Translations under genes and position numbers: made by a program
Origin: Neopestalotiopsis rosae
Taxonomy: Eukaryota > Ascomycota > Sordariomycetes > Amphisphaeriales > Sporocadaceae
Length of the DNA: 64,000 bases
Reading direction: 5' to 3'
Assembly: GCA_023078685.1 (NCBI GenBank)
Contig: JALGAS010000005.1
Span: 868,001-932,000 of the forward strand
Notes under the pieces: generated by a model
Seen by the model: the letters and a program-made list of their open reading frames with translations, nothing else
Database searches by the model: none
Told to the model about the DNA's origin: nothing
Shown: piece after piece, positions 1-12,055 of the stretch
Layout of the letters: each line of letters begins with the position of its first letter
Position numbering within the stretch: the stretch's first letter is position 1

Positions 1-37
1 CAAATAATCTGATTCAAGGGAAACTGACTGGGTCAAG

Positions 38-1084
38 ATGAAGATTGAAGGGAGAACATTCATCATCTCTGGCGGGTAAGTCTTTCCCATCCTGGACTCT
101 GCATAATCACACGATCCACCATCATATTCCCGGTCACATGCTCATGCTAGCAATCCACTCTTTCCTCCTGCTCCAACATGCGCATGTTATACGCCTACTT
201 GCAACAGCCCACCACAAAATCTCATGGGTACAGTTACTGACGATCATTTAGTGCCTCTGGCCTTGGCCAAGCCTGTGTAGAGACCATCGTTGCAGCGGGT
301 GGCTATGTGGCAGTTCTCGACATGAATGATGAGAACGGAGCGGCCATTGTCTCGAAGCTAGGCCCGCAGACCAAGTTCTTTGTCTGCAATGTTTTGGAAA
401 CAGACAGTATCAAGGCAGCTGTTGATGGCACTGTTGCCTGGGTCAAGGAGACGGGCAAGCCCCTTGGAGGTGTCATTCCGGCCGCTGGTGTCAGCACTCC
501 AGCTACTGTACGTAACATCTTGTCGGCCTTGGCATCGGGGATGGAGTTGCATTTTCGTGTGCAAACGAACACTTCTGACAGTTGTACAGATGATCGACCG
601 CAATGGAGACCCGTTGAGCCTGGACGACTTTGATTTCGTCATGAACGTCAACCTCCGCGGCACTATTGACTTGGTACGGCAAGCCATTGTCCACATTGCC
701 AAGACTAAGGCCTCCGAGGCCGACGGCGAGCGCGGCATCGTCATCATGGTGGCATCTTCTGCCGCCTTTGACGGGCAAAAGGGACAGGTCTCTTACTCGG
801 CCTCCAAGGGCGCTGTTACGGCAATGACTCTGCCCATGACCCGAGATCTGGCCCGCTACGGCATCAGAGTCGTTACCATTGCACCTAGTCTGTTTGCTAG
901 CAGGATGACCAGCATGATGTCCGACAAGGTGCGTGCTAGTCTTGAAAAGGCCATGGAGTTTCCGAGGAGAGAAGGTCAGCCCGAGGAGTTCGCAGCTCTG
1001 GCAAAGCATGCGATTGAAAATGTCATGCTGAATGGAACGGTGCTAAGGCTGGACGGTGGTATGAGAATGCCAAGCAAAATGTAG
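38..1084 (+). CDS. Short-chain dehydrogenase, 3-hydroxyacyl-CoA dehydrogenase type-2-like
   Basis: Three exons, 38..75, 252..507 and 590..1084, give 789 nt and 262 residues. The first intron interrupts the glycine-rich NAD motif; after splicing it reads SGGASGLG near residues 11-18. The catalytic Ser (in VASSAA) and the Tyr-Lys pair (YSASK) are present, followed by a C-terminal LDGG typical of SDRs. Length and motif spacing fit the HSD10/type-2 hydroxyacyl-CoA dehydrogenase group, which oxidises 3-hydroxyacyl-CoA or related alcohols with NAD. No obvious mitochondrial leader is visible. The start is the first ATG and lies only 37 bp from the window edge, so its promoter is outside. Assignment to the SDR family is firm; the substrate is inferred. 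Confidence 0.85.
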
Positions 1085-1887
1085 AGTGCTTGATCGCCTA
1101 TTGAACGAGTCGTGTACAAATAACTTGAAACACGTGATGTCGTCGACATGATGCTGCAACCTGATATCGATTATTCGATGGAATAAGCAGCAGCAGTCTA
1201 CTTTATTGAATTATACAATATAGCACTCATCACATACTAGAATCTACACATTGCCTCACATTTCTTATAAGTAGTGCACTGAGAATACTCTACTCATTTG
1301 AAGTCAGTCTGTCAATACCAGTGTAGATAAACACCGACTACTTATCTAAATGCGGTAGAGTTCGATCGTCTCGAGGTGTAGGTCAGCGACTGTTGCCTGT
1401 CTATCTCTGAATGGATGCAGTTGCTTTCACTCTGTTTCACTGTCTACATATGCACGTGCTTGTCCTTCTTTCCATACTGTTGTTAATCGGATCATAGTTT
1501 CCCTAACATTGAATGAAACATGCTTGTCCGGTGGCTCCAATCTTTGGCAGCTGGGAAAAAGTTCCATTTGACGGAATTTCGTGCCTTCTTCGTTTGCAGG
1601 ACTGCCAGGTTTCTTGGTTCCCCGTCCAACGCATGAGCAGCACTCGCATTGTCATCCTTTGGCTACTTCACTGGCGACGACACACTGCATTGTTCAACCA
1701 ACAATCCCCCACAACAATCTACTAAAACAAAAATCTGTGAGTCGTCGCAGGTGATTGTCTTGGATGTGCCATCACCACAAAACGGCGACTCAAATTTGTG
1801 CTGACCTGCCTGGATAGAGGATTCGACGCGTCGCCGACACTGAAGCACCGCGCTGCCATTTATTCCACCCTTTGGCATCATCGCACC
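1085..1887. other. Intergenic, no gene seen
   Basis: About 800 bp between two plus-strand genes. It must hold the 3' end of the dehydrogenase transcript and the promoter and leader of the dsRNA-binding-like gene. The last 150 bp before the ATG are C-rich, as expected for a leader. Short open frames here show no recognisable motif. Confidence 0.5.
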
Positions 1888-3201
1888 ATGGCGGTCATGG
1901 ACACAATTGACGGCGAGATGGACAAGCAGACCATCTCGTCGTCCCCTGCAGGTAAGCAATAATGAGGAGACGAGAAGAGCGCCACCAAGACTGTCTTTCT
2001 CAAATAGCAACAACCTTGGGAGATCTGAAATCTTCTCCCACAAAACCTTTTCTGTTTAATTTACTTCAGTCTCATATCTCGACCTTCCCTTGTCTGCACA
2101 TTGACTGACAATTTGCGACGACCCGCGATTAGGAGGACCTTCGCGTTCCCTTCTGCCACAGCAACCCCCGGCTGGACTACCCAGCAAGCCTCCTACCCCC
2201 GAAAACACTGATCGCTCTATTACCAGAAAGGAGCCTGTTACTCCTGGACAAGTCCGCTTTCGTCAGATGCTTGAAGGCATGCCGCCCAACCCTCAGGGTA
2301 CAGTTGGCAGAATGGATAGACTTGCACAGGCTCAGATCCATGGCCAGCAGTTATTCAGCCCTGTTCAAGGTAATTTACTGATTCACATCCCTCTTGACCT
2401 CCTCACTAACGCTCCATCATTATAGCTGGCTCAATCCAGATGCCTCCTCAAATGCCTCTCATCTCGTACCCCAATGCCTTGCCCCAGCAAGAAGATGCCC
2501 GGGCTCTAGAGCCCTTCAACCCCAACCGCGAGTGGCGATTATCCCAGGGATCCTACAATCGCCATCCTGATCAAGGTGATGGTGAGCGTCGCGGAGTACG
2601 GGAACAGGCTAGACCTGTTTTCCCAGCTGGTCAACTAAGCACCGAGTGCCAAAAGCGAAAGTTCAATCCCGTGTTTCGCGCATGGCAGACCCGTGAAGGA
2701 AGATTCCAATGCCTGGTCAACATTCAGGGTAAGATTATCACGGACAAGAGAACCTGGGGGAGCCCTGGCCAAGCAAAGCAGGAAATCTCAAAGAAGGCAC
2801 TCCAATATCTTCATGAAAATGGCCATTCTGGAAGTTCGACCAACACAAGCCGGGGCTCTATCTCTGGCTCGAGCCGCGGAGACGAGCGTCGTCGCGATGA
2901 CCGCCGACGAGAAGATGGAAAAAGATCTCATCAGATTCGAGAGGAGGAAGAGCTCGAAGCTGCTTTGTTGCTGGCCCGTATCCGACGGATCTACGGCCGC
3001 TCCGATGGCATGAGAAGTGAGATTTCGGCAGATCCTACCGCTTCCCGTGCTTTCCTCGAAGGTTTCGCATGGGGAGCTAGGGCCGCCAACCGCTCTGCTG
3101 ATGAGCGCATGCGCTCCAGATCTCCCCGTCGAGTTGCCGATGAGCGCCGACGCTCGCGCTCCTCGCGTCGAGGCGGTGATGACCGTCGCCGCCGTGGCTA
3201 A
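1888..3201 (+). CDS. dsRNA-binding-domain-like protein with SR/RD-rich tail
   Basis: Three exons, 1888..1951, 2133..2369 and 2426..3201, total 1077 nt and 358 residues. The N-terminal half is proline- and glutamine-rich and probably disordered. Residues about 180-233 look like a divergent double-stranded RNA-binding motif: an N-P-x-F start, a G-R-F-x-C-x-V strand, then a Gly-Ser turn leading into an AKQEISKKALQYL helix. Charged segments follow and the C-terminus carries RSRSPRR-type repeats, as in nuclear RNA-processing proteins. I infer an RNA-binding nuclear role and do not recognise a named ortholog. The second and third introns have clean GTAAT/TATAG borders and keep the frame. Confidence 0.7.
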
Positions 3202-3565
3202 ATTGGCAACACGATTCAAAACGATTTGGTATTCTGGTTTACAGGACGGCTTGTAGGGACCGAACTTTTGTTTTCATCCCAGGGCCACATTGTATCTGCA
3301 AGGCATTGATACTGCCATCACAAGGTTGGCAAATTTGTATCATACAAGGGGGCGTCTAAATAAATGCTTCATAATCTATCAATGACCTTTTGCTTTCCAA
3401 ATCTTTCATCGAAGCTTATCATTGACTACTGATGAACGTTAAGAGTATTCGAATGCCTCTCTATCTAGTCATTCCGTGATCGTTACGGAAGAACGACGAG
3501 ATTCTTCTCAACATCAAAAGGTTGCTAAAATTTATACATGTAGATTTTGTCATGGTACACCATGA
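3202..3565. other. Convergent intergenic spacer
   Basis: 364 bp between the 3' ends of two convergent genes. AT-rich, with several AATAAA-like stretches (for example aaataaatg near 3358). No gene seen. Confidence 0.5.
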
Positions 3566-4168
3566 CTAAGCTTGAGCAGTCTTATACCAGGACCCGGTCT
3601 CCTCGATTCGCTTGACTGCCTTCTTCATATCCTTCATGTACATCTTGCTAGGCAATTGCTTGAGGCTTCTTGGAAGATGAGGATAAACCAGCGCCGTGTA
3701 TCCAACGACAAAGTGATACATTGCCTTGTTCAGCGGCGTCACGGTAAGGCCGTACTCTCTCTGGAGCCTCTCTGGCATCCAATGAATCGTCAAGAGCCGC
3801 GCCACGGGCGCCTGCGGTTTCAACCAGAGCGGTAGCTTCTTGGGGTGCAGCAGGTCGCCGGCGAGGCTGCGGGCCCAGTCCGTTACCTCGAGCGTGGCGA
3901 CCATGCGGTGCCAGTACTCCCAAAAGGCGTCGAGGGTGGGCGGCCACATGTCGGGCGGCATGCGCAGCGAGGTGCCGTACACGGCGCTCTCCCGGTAGAG
4001 GGCCTCCTGCTTGTCGCGCGAGAGCTTGCCGAAAAAGGCCTCGTGGACCACGACGAGCGAGACGAAGAGCGTGGCGGCCGTCCACTTGTGGAGCTCGGGG
4101 TCGTCGGCGTAGTAGGTTTCTCCCTTGACGTCGGCTACAGGAGTGTTGTGCGTACTGGGTCAGCCTTC

Positions 4169-4201
<33 letters not shown>

Positions 4202-4565
4202 ACGTTATATCACGGGGCAGGACTTGATAGAAGGCGCCGTCCTACTTACAGTGGGCACTGTGAATGACGCTAAAGATGGCCTCCTTTTCCTCGCGCGTGC
4301 CGTAGACGGCGGCGTTGAGGAAGCGCGCCGTCGTCTGCAGGCGGTTGAGGATGCGGTAGGCAAAGTTGGAGTGCTTGTACGAGCCCTCGGCGAGCCCCGG
4401 GTGCGCAAACTGGCACAGGATGGCAAACTGCCCGCCCGTCAGGTAGATGGCGTCGTCGACGTAGTTTTTGAGCTCGCGCGGCTCGGCAATGGTTTCGAAA
4501 ATGTGCGGCTTCTCAAAGGGGACCCGCACCTCGCGGTCGCGGTCGAAGCGCATGGGACATGTCAT
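3566..4565 (-). CDS. mpaB/rubber-oxygenase-like (DUF2236) protein
   Basis: Two exons on the minus strand, 4565..4250 and 4134..3566, give 885 nt and 294 residues. After splicing the centre reads VIHSAHSDVKGETYYADDP then ELHKW, the signature of the ER-bound oxygenase mpaB / latex-clearing-protein catalytic domain: a His-rich motif followed by G-x-x-Y-x-A and L-x-x-W. Family members are haem-dependent and some cleave prenyl chains; the substrate here is unknown. No signal peptide is obvious. The 115-nt intron carries a 31-nt homopolymer (A on the coding strand, 4170..4200). The alternative acceptor a few bases upstream would give an early stop, so 4134 is chosen. The family call is fairly firm, the function open. 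Confidence 0.75.
4170..4200. repeat. 31-nt poly-T tract inside an intron
   Basis: An uninterrupted run of 31 T on the plus strand (A on the coding strand of the mpaB-like gene), about 35 nt from the 3' splice site. It could be a real unstable homopolymer or partly a sequencing-length artefact. Confidence 0.95.
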
Positions 4566-6123
4566 GATGTAAGTTGAGATGATTAAACTACTGAACGTCT
4601 TTTTTTATTGGTCTGGGTGACTTATGGTAGTCAAATTGTTCAATTCGTTGTCATGATGCGACGAGTTTATACAAATTGACAATCATATAATCATAGTCAC
4701 TCATTATTTTCAAACCGAGGCACCGATATTCTTTGGTGATCTACTGACCCATATACTGACTCTATCTATACAGTCCCACAATGGATAAGCCAGTGAACGA
4801 CCTTGTTACAGTCCGAATGCGGCAAGACATCCTGTGGGGTAAGCTGCTGAGTCCTGGAATGGCTGCATGAGAGATGCCTCGGTCCCTAAGATGTATGGGG
4901 GTATGGGTGATAATGATCCCCCGCACATTACAGACAGCCAGAGATTATATGATCTACAGATAAGAATATTGTTATACTACAAGAGCATGTGAATCGGCCT
5001 CCTTGTTTGATCTTGAAGCTAGTCGTTGTTGAAAATAAAAGACGTTGAGAATCATACCATGAAAAATGTTACTCGAATCATTGTTGTGCATTCTCTGGAA
5101 CCATCCTACCAAGTTTTCGGCAAAGATATCTTCTTCTTGTTCTTGTTCTTCAGAGAGAGGACAAGAAAAAAGCGATGGGGAGTATTACAGAATGTTGCTG
5201 CTAACATTTGAGTCTCTTCTATTGCCTAGAAGTAATCCTAAATGAACCAGTATAAGTCAACAGTTTTGAAATATTCTCGTGCGACCTATAATACTTAGTC
5301 AACACGGACCGATCCTGTTCGACGGAAATCGGCTACATGATGAATGCGTCTAGGGGGTTATCTAGCATTGGCGTTACGAATCAATTTGCCCATCACTCGG
5401 TTGAAAGGACCATACTTTGTAAGCCTGCATCATCTGGAGAAAGAGTGTTGTGTACACTGTACATATGCTCTGTACCTTGAACTATTCCCAACTGAGAACG
5501 GAGGTCTTTCCCCCGCACCCCTACATTCGGTTAGCTTGGTCATTCGAGAATGGGATGTTGGCCTGGCATGGCTGTACGGCGGCTCTGCAAAATGGCATAC
5601 AATCATCGTTGGCTTATTTATCATTATGGTCATGTCGCCTTGATAATCAGAGTATGGAACGAATATCATGTCGAAGCATGACTTGATATTGATATTATGC
5701 TCCCGAAGCATTTGTGAGGGTCTTGTTGCTATACTACCCATTAACATTATAACAATGTCTTCCAAAGAAAAGCTTACTGAATCAATGAATACATACACTT
5801 AGATTAGAGACCATATAACGCATTCGAGATTGAGTATAATCCTGCAGCATCCATCATCGTACCTGCTGCTGCAAGACTGTCTCGGACAGTATGTGGAGTG
5901 GTGGGGAATAGCGATTGTACTTTGTACTTCGGCGGTCGCTACCCCGTGCTACTGTTTTCTATCTTTGTATCCACTTTGTGAACATACTTATCTCCTTGTT
6001 GATATATAAATGTCGTGTGTATAACGAGCGATTTTACTTCTTATTCATAAACTCTATTCTTGACTCGCGACATTCAATTTGTCTCGAGAGTTTGGAGCAT
6101 TCATCTCTGCCCCATTGCCCATC
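4566..6123. other. Divergent promoter region, no gene seen
   Basis: About 1.56 kb between the divergent mpaB-like and beta-mannosidase genes. It is AT-rich; open frames up to about 120 codons occur but none shows a motif. A TATA-like gatatataaatg lies near 6001..6011, about 115 bp upstream of the mannosidase ATG. Confidence 0.5.
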
Positions 6124-8728
6124 ATGGAGCCCCGCACTGTTGTTCCCATTGACCAGGGCTGGACCTTCAAGCAGGCCAGCCATGACGATAGCACATACCT
6201 CCCCGTCGGTCAATTTCCAACAAACGTCCACCTAGACCTTCTCTCCCACAAGAAGATCCCAGACCCTTTCATTGGGAAGAATGAGCTCGACGTCCAATGG
6301 ATTGGAGAGGAAGCCTGGGTCTACCGGACAACCTTTTCCACCCCGTCCGGGTTTGAGAGTGCCGCAAAGGCCGTCTTAGCATTTGATGGCCTCGATACGT
6401 TTGCGACCGTTGTCCTGAATGGCAAGACTATTCTCGAGTCTGAAAACATGTTCCTCCCGGAGCGTGTGGACGTTACTCCTGTACTGAAGAAGGACGGAGA
6501 GAATGAATTGGTCATAACGTTTGACAGCGCCTATCTCCGGGGTTGGAAGCTGGTCGAAAAGTATCCCGACCATAAATGGGGTTGTTGGAATGGTGATAGC
6601 TCTAGACTCGCCGTGCGAAAGTCTCAGTACCATTGGGTATGTCGTTACATCAACCATGTCTGTCATGGTATACACAATGCTGATAATACTCTAGGGCTGG
6701 GATTGGGGTCCGGCACTGCTCACTTGTGGTCCGTGGCGACCGATCAACCTCGAGTTGTACGAGTCCAGGATCTCAGATCTATGGTGTGACATTGACGTGG
6801 ATGAGTCCCTCAAGACGGCCACAGTCAAGGTCAATACAACGATCGAGGGCACTTCTGCCAAGGTCCGCTTTGACGTGTCGCTGAATGACGTATCTTTGGC
6901 CCGACAAGAAGTAGAAGGTACCGATGCCACGTTCACTATCAATGACCCGGAGCTCTGGTACCCGGTGCGATATGGCAAACAGCCCCTGTATACGATCAAG
7001 GCGACTTTGGTGCACCAAGGCAAGGACATTGATGCCGTTAGCAAGAAGATTGGTCTAAGAAGAGCTAGACTAGTCCAAAGGCCTCTCAAGGAGCAACCAG
7101 GCACATCATTCTTCTTTGAAATCAACAACATTCCCATCTTTTGCGGTGGCAGCGACTGGATTCCAGCTGACAACTTTCTTCCGCGAATCAGCAGAGAAAA
7201 GTACTATGACTGGGTCAAGCTCGTGGCCGATGGCAATCAGTTCATGATCCGAGTCTGGGGTGGAGGTATCTACGAGGAGCAAGCCTTTTATGACGCCTGT
7301 GACGAAATGGGTATCCTAGTCTGGCAAGACTTTATGTTTGGATGCGGCAACTATCCCGCCTGGCCGGAACTGCTTGAGTCGATCAAGAAAGAGGCCGAAG
7401 AGAACATCAAACTTCTAAGACACCACCCCAGTATCGTCATCTGGGCTGGCAATAACGAGGACTACCAATATGCAGAGAGCGAGAACCTGACTTGGAACCA
7501 GAACGATCACAATGCCGAAGGCTGGCTGAAGACGGATTTCCCTGCCCGATATATCTACGAAAAGATCTTGCCAGACGCGTGCAAAGAGCTTGTGCCCGCA
7601 ACGCACTATCACCCTGGCAGTCCTTGGGGTGGCGTTGATACTCATGACCCGACCGTTGGTGACATTCACCAATGGAACGTGTGGCATGGCACGCAGGAAA
7701 AGTATCAAAACTTTGACAAGCTCGTCGGTCGTTTCGTGTCCGAGTTTGGCATGGAGGCGTTCCCGTCGGTCAAGACCATTGATGCCTTTTTGCCGCTCGG
7801 CAAGGACGACCCCGATCGCTACCCGCAGTCTTCCACCATTGATTTTCACAACAAGGCCGACGGGCACGAGCGCAGAATCGCCCTGTACCTGGTCGAGAAC
7901 ATGAGATACGCCCCGGACCCCTTGGAGCAGTTTGTCTACTGCACGCAGCTGATGCAGGCCGAGTGCCTGGCGTCGGCGTACCGGCTTTGGAAGCGGCAGT
8001 GGAAGGGCCCCGGGCGGGAGTACTGTGCTGGCGCCCTCGTCTGGCAGATTAACGACTGCTGGCCCGTGACGAGCTGGGCCATTGCCGACTACTACCTGCG
8101 CCCCAAGCACGCCTACTTCACCGTCAAGCGCGAGATGGCGCCCATCAGCGTCGGCATGACCCGGCGCGAGCACAAGACGCCTCGTGACAAGTACACGCGC
8201 GTCCACATTGATACTCGGGTCGAGATCGAGATCTGGGGCTCCAACCTTACGCTCGAGGACCTCACGGTCGACTGCGTGGTCAAGGGCTGGGACGTGGAGA
8301 CGGGCGAGGAGACGTACTCGGAGACCGTGGTCAAGAAGCTGCTGCTCCCCAAGAACCAGAGCACCGAGGTCGTGGCCATGAATGTTCCCGTCCCGAAAAA
8401 GGGCGTCGACGAGGCTCGCACCATTGTGGCTAGCTACCTGATCCGAGACGGTGAGCAGATTGCGCGCTACGTCAACTGGCCAGAGCCTCTCAAATACCTG
8501 CACCTGCAAAAGCCCAAGCACCTCAAGGCGGAGCTCAATGAAGATGCGACAGCAGTGGCGATTAGTGCCGAGGTGCCCGTCAAGGGCGTCGCGCTCGAGT
8601 GTGAGGATGACGAGGTCAAGTTTGCAGACAACTTGGTGGATATTGTGCCAGGAGAGATTGTGAGCATTGCTGTGACGGGCGCCAACAAGTCGAGTAAGAT
8701 TACAACTCGCTACCTGGGCATGATTTAG
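6124..8728 (+). CDS. mndB: GH2 beta-mannosidase (mndB type)
   Basis: Two exons, 6124..6636 and 6695..8728, total 2547 nt and 848 residues, the usual length for intracellular fungal beta-mannosidase B. The intron sits inside the QYHWGWDWGP motif, which splices cleanly. Other GH2 landmarks are the RVWGGGIYE and LVWQDFMFGCGNYP blocks. The acid/base Glu is about residue 426 (in WAGNNED) and the nucleophile Glu about residue 521 (in VSEFGMEAFP). No signal peptide is visible, in keeping with the B-type enzyme, which removes terminal beta-mannose from short manno-oligosaccharides inside the cell. The ATG at 6124 is preferred. It is convergent with a xylitol dehydrogenase, so the pair belongs to hemicellulose sugar use. 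Confidence 0.93.
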
Positions 8729-8995
8729 GTCACTTTTTCCTTCATGAGAGAATGCTCATGGCTTGGTAGCTATGAAGTCGCCTTGCATCTTACTCCAGTC
8801 TGGAGTACATCAGAAAAGCAGTGCATACAAAAAAGTATATATTCACGTTTCAATTCAATTCCATTGACCTTGATTGCCTTTTTACGCCGTCGTAATTTTT
8901 CTTTTGACTTCAACACCGCCCATGCTCTCAACAACACCAACGCTCATAGACCCCCAAGACTAAGCAAACAATTCATTAAACTCGTGTCAGTCACC

Positions 8996-10210
8996 TTACT
9001 GCTTCTCATTGGGACCAGCAATCAGAATCTTGATAACCTTGCCCTCGGCAACCTTTTTGAATGCCTCCTCGGCCTGCTCAAAGGCCACCACGTCGCTAAT
9101 GAGCTTCTTGACGTCGACCTTGCCGCTGGCGAGAAGCTCGACGGCCAGGCGGTAATCGCCACTGCCGTAGCGGAACGAGCCCTTGGCCGTCACCTCCTTG
9201 AGGCACAGGGCCATGATGGGGAAGGTGATGTCGGGCTTGCCCATGCCGCCCTGGACGTAGGTGCCGCCCATGCGCACCGTGTGCAGGCTGGTCTGGATGC
9301 TGGGCTCGGCGCCGCTGGCGTCAATGACGACGTCGGCGCCGTCGGGCCGGCCGATGGCGCGCTTGATGTTGTCGGCATTGTCCTCGGCCGAGACGCGCTG
9401 CGAGGCGTACGTGTGCGTGCTGCAGAACCCCTTGGCGAACTCGAGCTTGCTGTCGACGATATCCACGCTGCAGACCGTGGTGGCGCCAAAGGCCTTGGCC
9501 ACGGCGGCGCACAGCAGGCCCACGGGTCCCGCGCCCATGACCACGACGGACTGGCCCGGGGTCACGGAGGCCTGGCGGACAATGTGCACGGCGACGGCCA
9601 GGGGCTCGACCAGGGCGCCCTCCTGCGTCGACACGTGGTCGGGCAGCTTGTAGCAGAAGTCGGCGGGGGCGGCCCAGAAGCCCGTCAGGGTGCCGTCGTG
9701 GGGAGGGGTGGCGGCGAAGCGCATCTCGGGACAGAGGTTGTAGTGGCCCGCGAGGCAGGGCTCGCAGCGGCGGCAGGGGTAGCCGGGCTCGAGGGCGACG
9801 CGGTCGCCTTTGCTCAAAGTGGTTACCGACTCGCCCACGGCCACGACGGTGCCCGCACTCTCGTGGCCCAGCACCATGGGGTCTTTGACGACAAAGTGGC
9901 CAATGGCGCCGTGGTGCCAGTAGTGCACGTCGGAGCCGCAGATGCCCGTGTAGTTCACGGCTACGAGGACGTCATGGGGAGAGCTGAGCTTGGGTACTGG
10001 CCGGTCGGCGTAGGTGACTGACTTGGGCTTTTCGAGGATAAAGGATTTGTTCTGTAGTCAACCCATGTTAGAGAGTTTGGTTCAGAGTGGCGACATTTAA
10101 CGTTGCTTGGTCGTACGAAGCAGTATATAATCTGCCTCCATCAAGTCATAGTGATGGAGCCGATATATGCTTTGCAGGGGAGCTCTTACGCTGGCGGTAT
10201 TGGGATCCAT
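8996..10210 (-). CDS. xdh1: Xylitol dehydrogenase (D-xylulose reductase)
   Basis: Two exons, 10210..10190 (seven codons) and 10051..8996, total 1077 nt and 358 residues. The tiny first exon ends at a GTAAGA donor and keeps frame into a conserved N-terminus. Catalytic zinc ligands are Cys45, His70 and Glu71 (GHESAG); the structural zinc loop has four Cys in [10 protein letters not shown] and NLC. The Rossmann motif is [11 protein letters not shown], followed by an SVDI aspartate that favours NAD. The sequence is close to fungal xylitol dehydrogenases as I know them, which oxidise xylitol to D-xylulose in the pentose catabolic pathway; sorbitol or L-arabitol activity cannot be excluded. Strongly GC-biased third positions suggest high expression. 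Confidence 0.9.
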
Positions 10211-12055
10211 TGTGCTATGATTTCTTGTGTTCTCGTCGCAAAGGGTTGAATACGATGTTGAGAAAGATTGAGGGACACAAAATCTGCGACTTGAGGTCGA
10301 ATATGTAGGTATACTATGCAAATCAGTGTATTTGCTCAGAGTATAGCAACAGTCGGATAGGATAAGAGAATGCTCAAGTCAGGCGAGAAGAAAAAATATT
10401 GGAGCAACGGTTTAGCTATCGCCGCGGTCGGACAATGCAATCACTTGATCAGTTGTAATTTGACTTTCTCGACTGATAATTCGACCGCATCAGACAATGT
10501 CAGAGAAGTGACCCCGTCCCCTCTTTCCCATCTTCCCCCAGGGCAAAAGCCAATTAGGAAGGCCGGCCAAACTGACGATGATGTCGCGACGCGGGGCAAG
10601 CTGTTGGAGGGGCGCTGAGGAGCTATCGAACAAACTCCCCACTAGAGCTAACATCATTACGACAGAAAGGTGGACTTTTGGGGGTCAGCTTGGGGGGTTT
10701 GGCAGGGGAGCTCTTGGAGCTAAGGGGCTTCTGGAACTCCCTTGGCGAAAAACACCCCCAGTTTATTGTATTTAGCCGCTGGTTATACCCGCTCCAATCA
10801 GTTCAGCAACATGTGATGCCTTATCCACTGCACTGGAAACCCGCCCCAAGTCTTCTGAGCGCGAGTGAGACAAAGGATACAATTCTTCGGCGATATCGCC
10901 GCCCCTACTGGACCAACAACGGTGATTTCTTTCCCAAACACCACCGGTGGTTCCTCCGCAAGCAAAGTCTTTAAGCAGGAGGTCAACGAGGATATCAAAG
11001 CTTGCGATTCCTATTGAGACTGGGAATTGAGGAGGCCAAGTGTAGTACAAATTGTCATATGCTGCGCCTCTAGGCATTGCCAGTAACGTACCTTGTCTAC
11101 CGCGCACATTGTATGATTCGTGGATGCCATGAATAGCTAATTGTGCGCCTCATGATTATATAGTCTATTCGCTTGAGTTCCGAAGAATATTGTATTTCCA
11201 TATGAGAAGCATTATGTGGTTTTATACATTTATTTCGCCCTTTTTAAATCTGTGATGGGATTGGCCTTTTTGTGTCTCGTCCAAATTGCACAAATTGTCA
11301 ATCAATTCTTCAAATTCCCCGGCTCAACGAACAAATGAACCAATTTCTTCGTACAACTCGCTGGTATCCTTCCGAGTTGCGAAAATAATGGTTTCCTGAT
11401 AATCTATAACTACATTGCCCAAGATCATGACCGTCAACGAATTGCAAGTAAAATACGCCGTGGCCGCTTGTGTTTGCTCTCCAGGCAGGTATTATCTAGG
11501 AAGCGGACTGGCGTTCTGGAAGTAAAGGGTCGAAGCATTTGCGAAATAAGCGTTGGATCAATTCGACCATAGTGATTTTCATTCAGTGCTCTAAGTATCT
11601 GAGGTATTTGAGCATCGCGAGTTTGGGTTGCATCATTGTGATACATTATTGATACGCGCAGTAACAGAAAAGAAGAGTAATGTTAAGGGTAGCGCATCTA
11701 CAAAGTATCTGAGAGTCAACAGAGTTCGCCTTATGGTCCTTTTCTTTGTGTTCTCTGAGGGGCGCATTACACTGCACAGCCACCTGGAGGCAATGCGTCG
11801 CCCACAGAAGAATAGGCAATGTGCACCCCAACAGCAGTTTGCAGCTGAATGCCTATCAGGCAGGCTTTTTTTCCCCTGCTCACAACGACCCGTCCCCGAT
11901 CCTGCATTTCAGCCCAAGCAAGATCAGGCTGCGCCTCACTGTGTTCTGGTATGTCCAGATAGATAAGTCACTTCAGACCGTATGTTTCTCCCAGTTTCGA
12001 CAAGACGGCTGTTATTTCGTTCTATACACTACCATTCAGATGACAAATATCCGTG
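10211..12055. other. Intergenic with xdh1 promoter, no gene seen
   Basis: 1.85 kb. The left part is the upstream region of xdh1 and includes a GGCTAAA motif and a GCGGGG CreA-type core (near 10591). The right part, 10800-12055, is AT-rich with short open frames that lack motifs. Confidence 0.5.
10771..10777 (-). promoter_or_regulatory. XlnR/Xyr1-type GGCTAAA motif upstream of xdh1
   Basis: The minus strand reads GGCTAAA about 560 bp upstream of the xdh1 ATG. This is the classical binding core of the xylanolytic activators XlnR/Xyr1, which control xylitol dehydrogenase genes in several fungi. A 7-bp match can occur by chance, so this is suggestive only. Confidence 0.35.

Noticed and set aside
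7415..8521. Long minus-strand frame of 368 codons
   Set aside because: Antisense shadow of the beta-mannosidase, caused by its GC-rich third positions; no motif and no splice logic.
8744..10021. Plus-strand frame of 425 codons
   Set aside because: Antisense to xylitol dehydrogenase; its composition (Gly/Ala/Asp/His-rich) is typical of a shadow.
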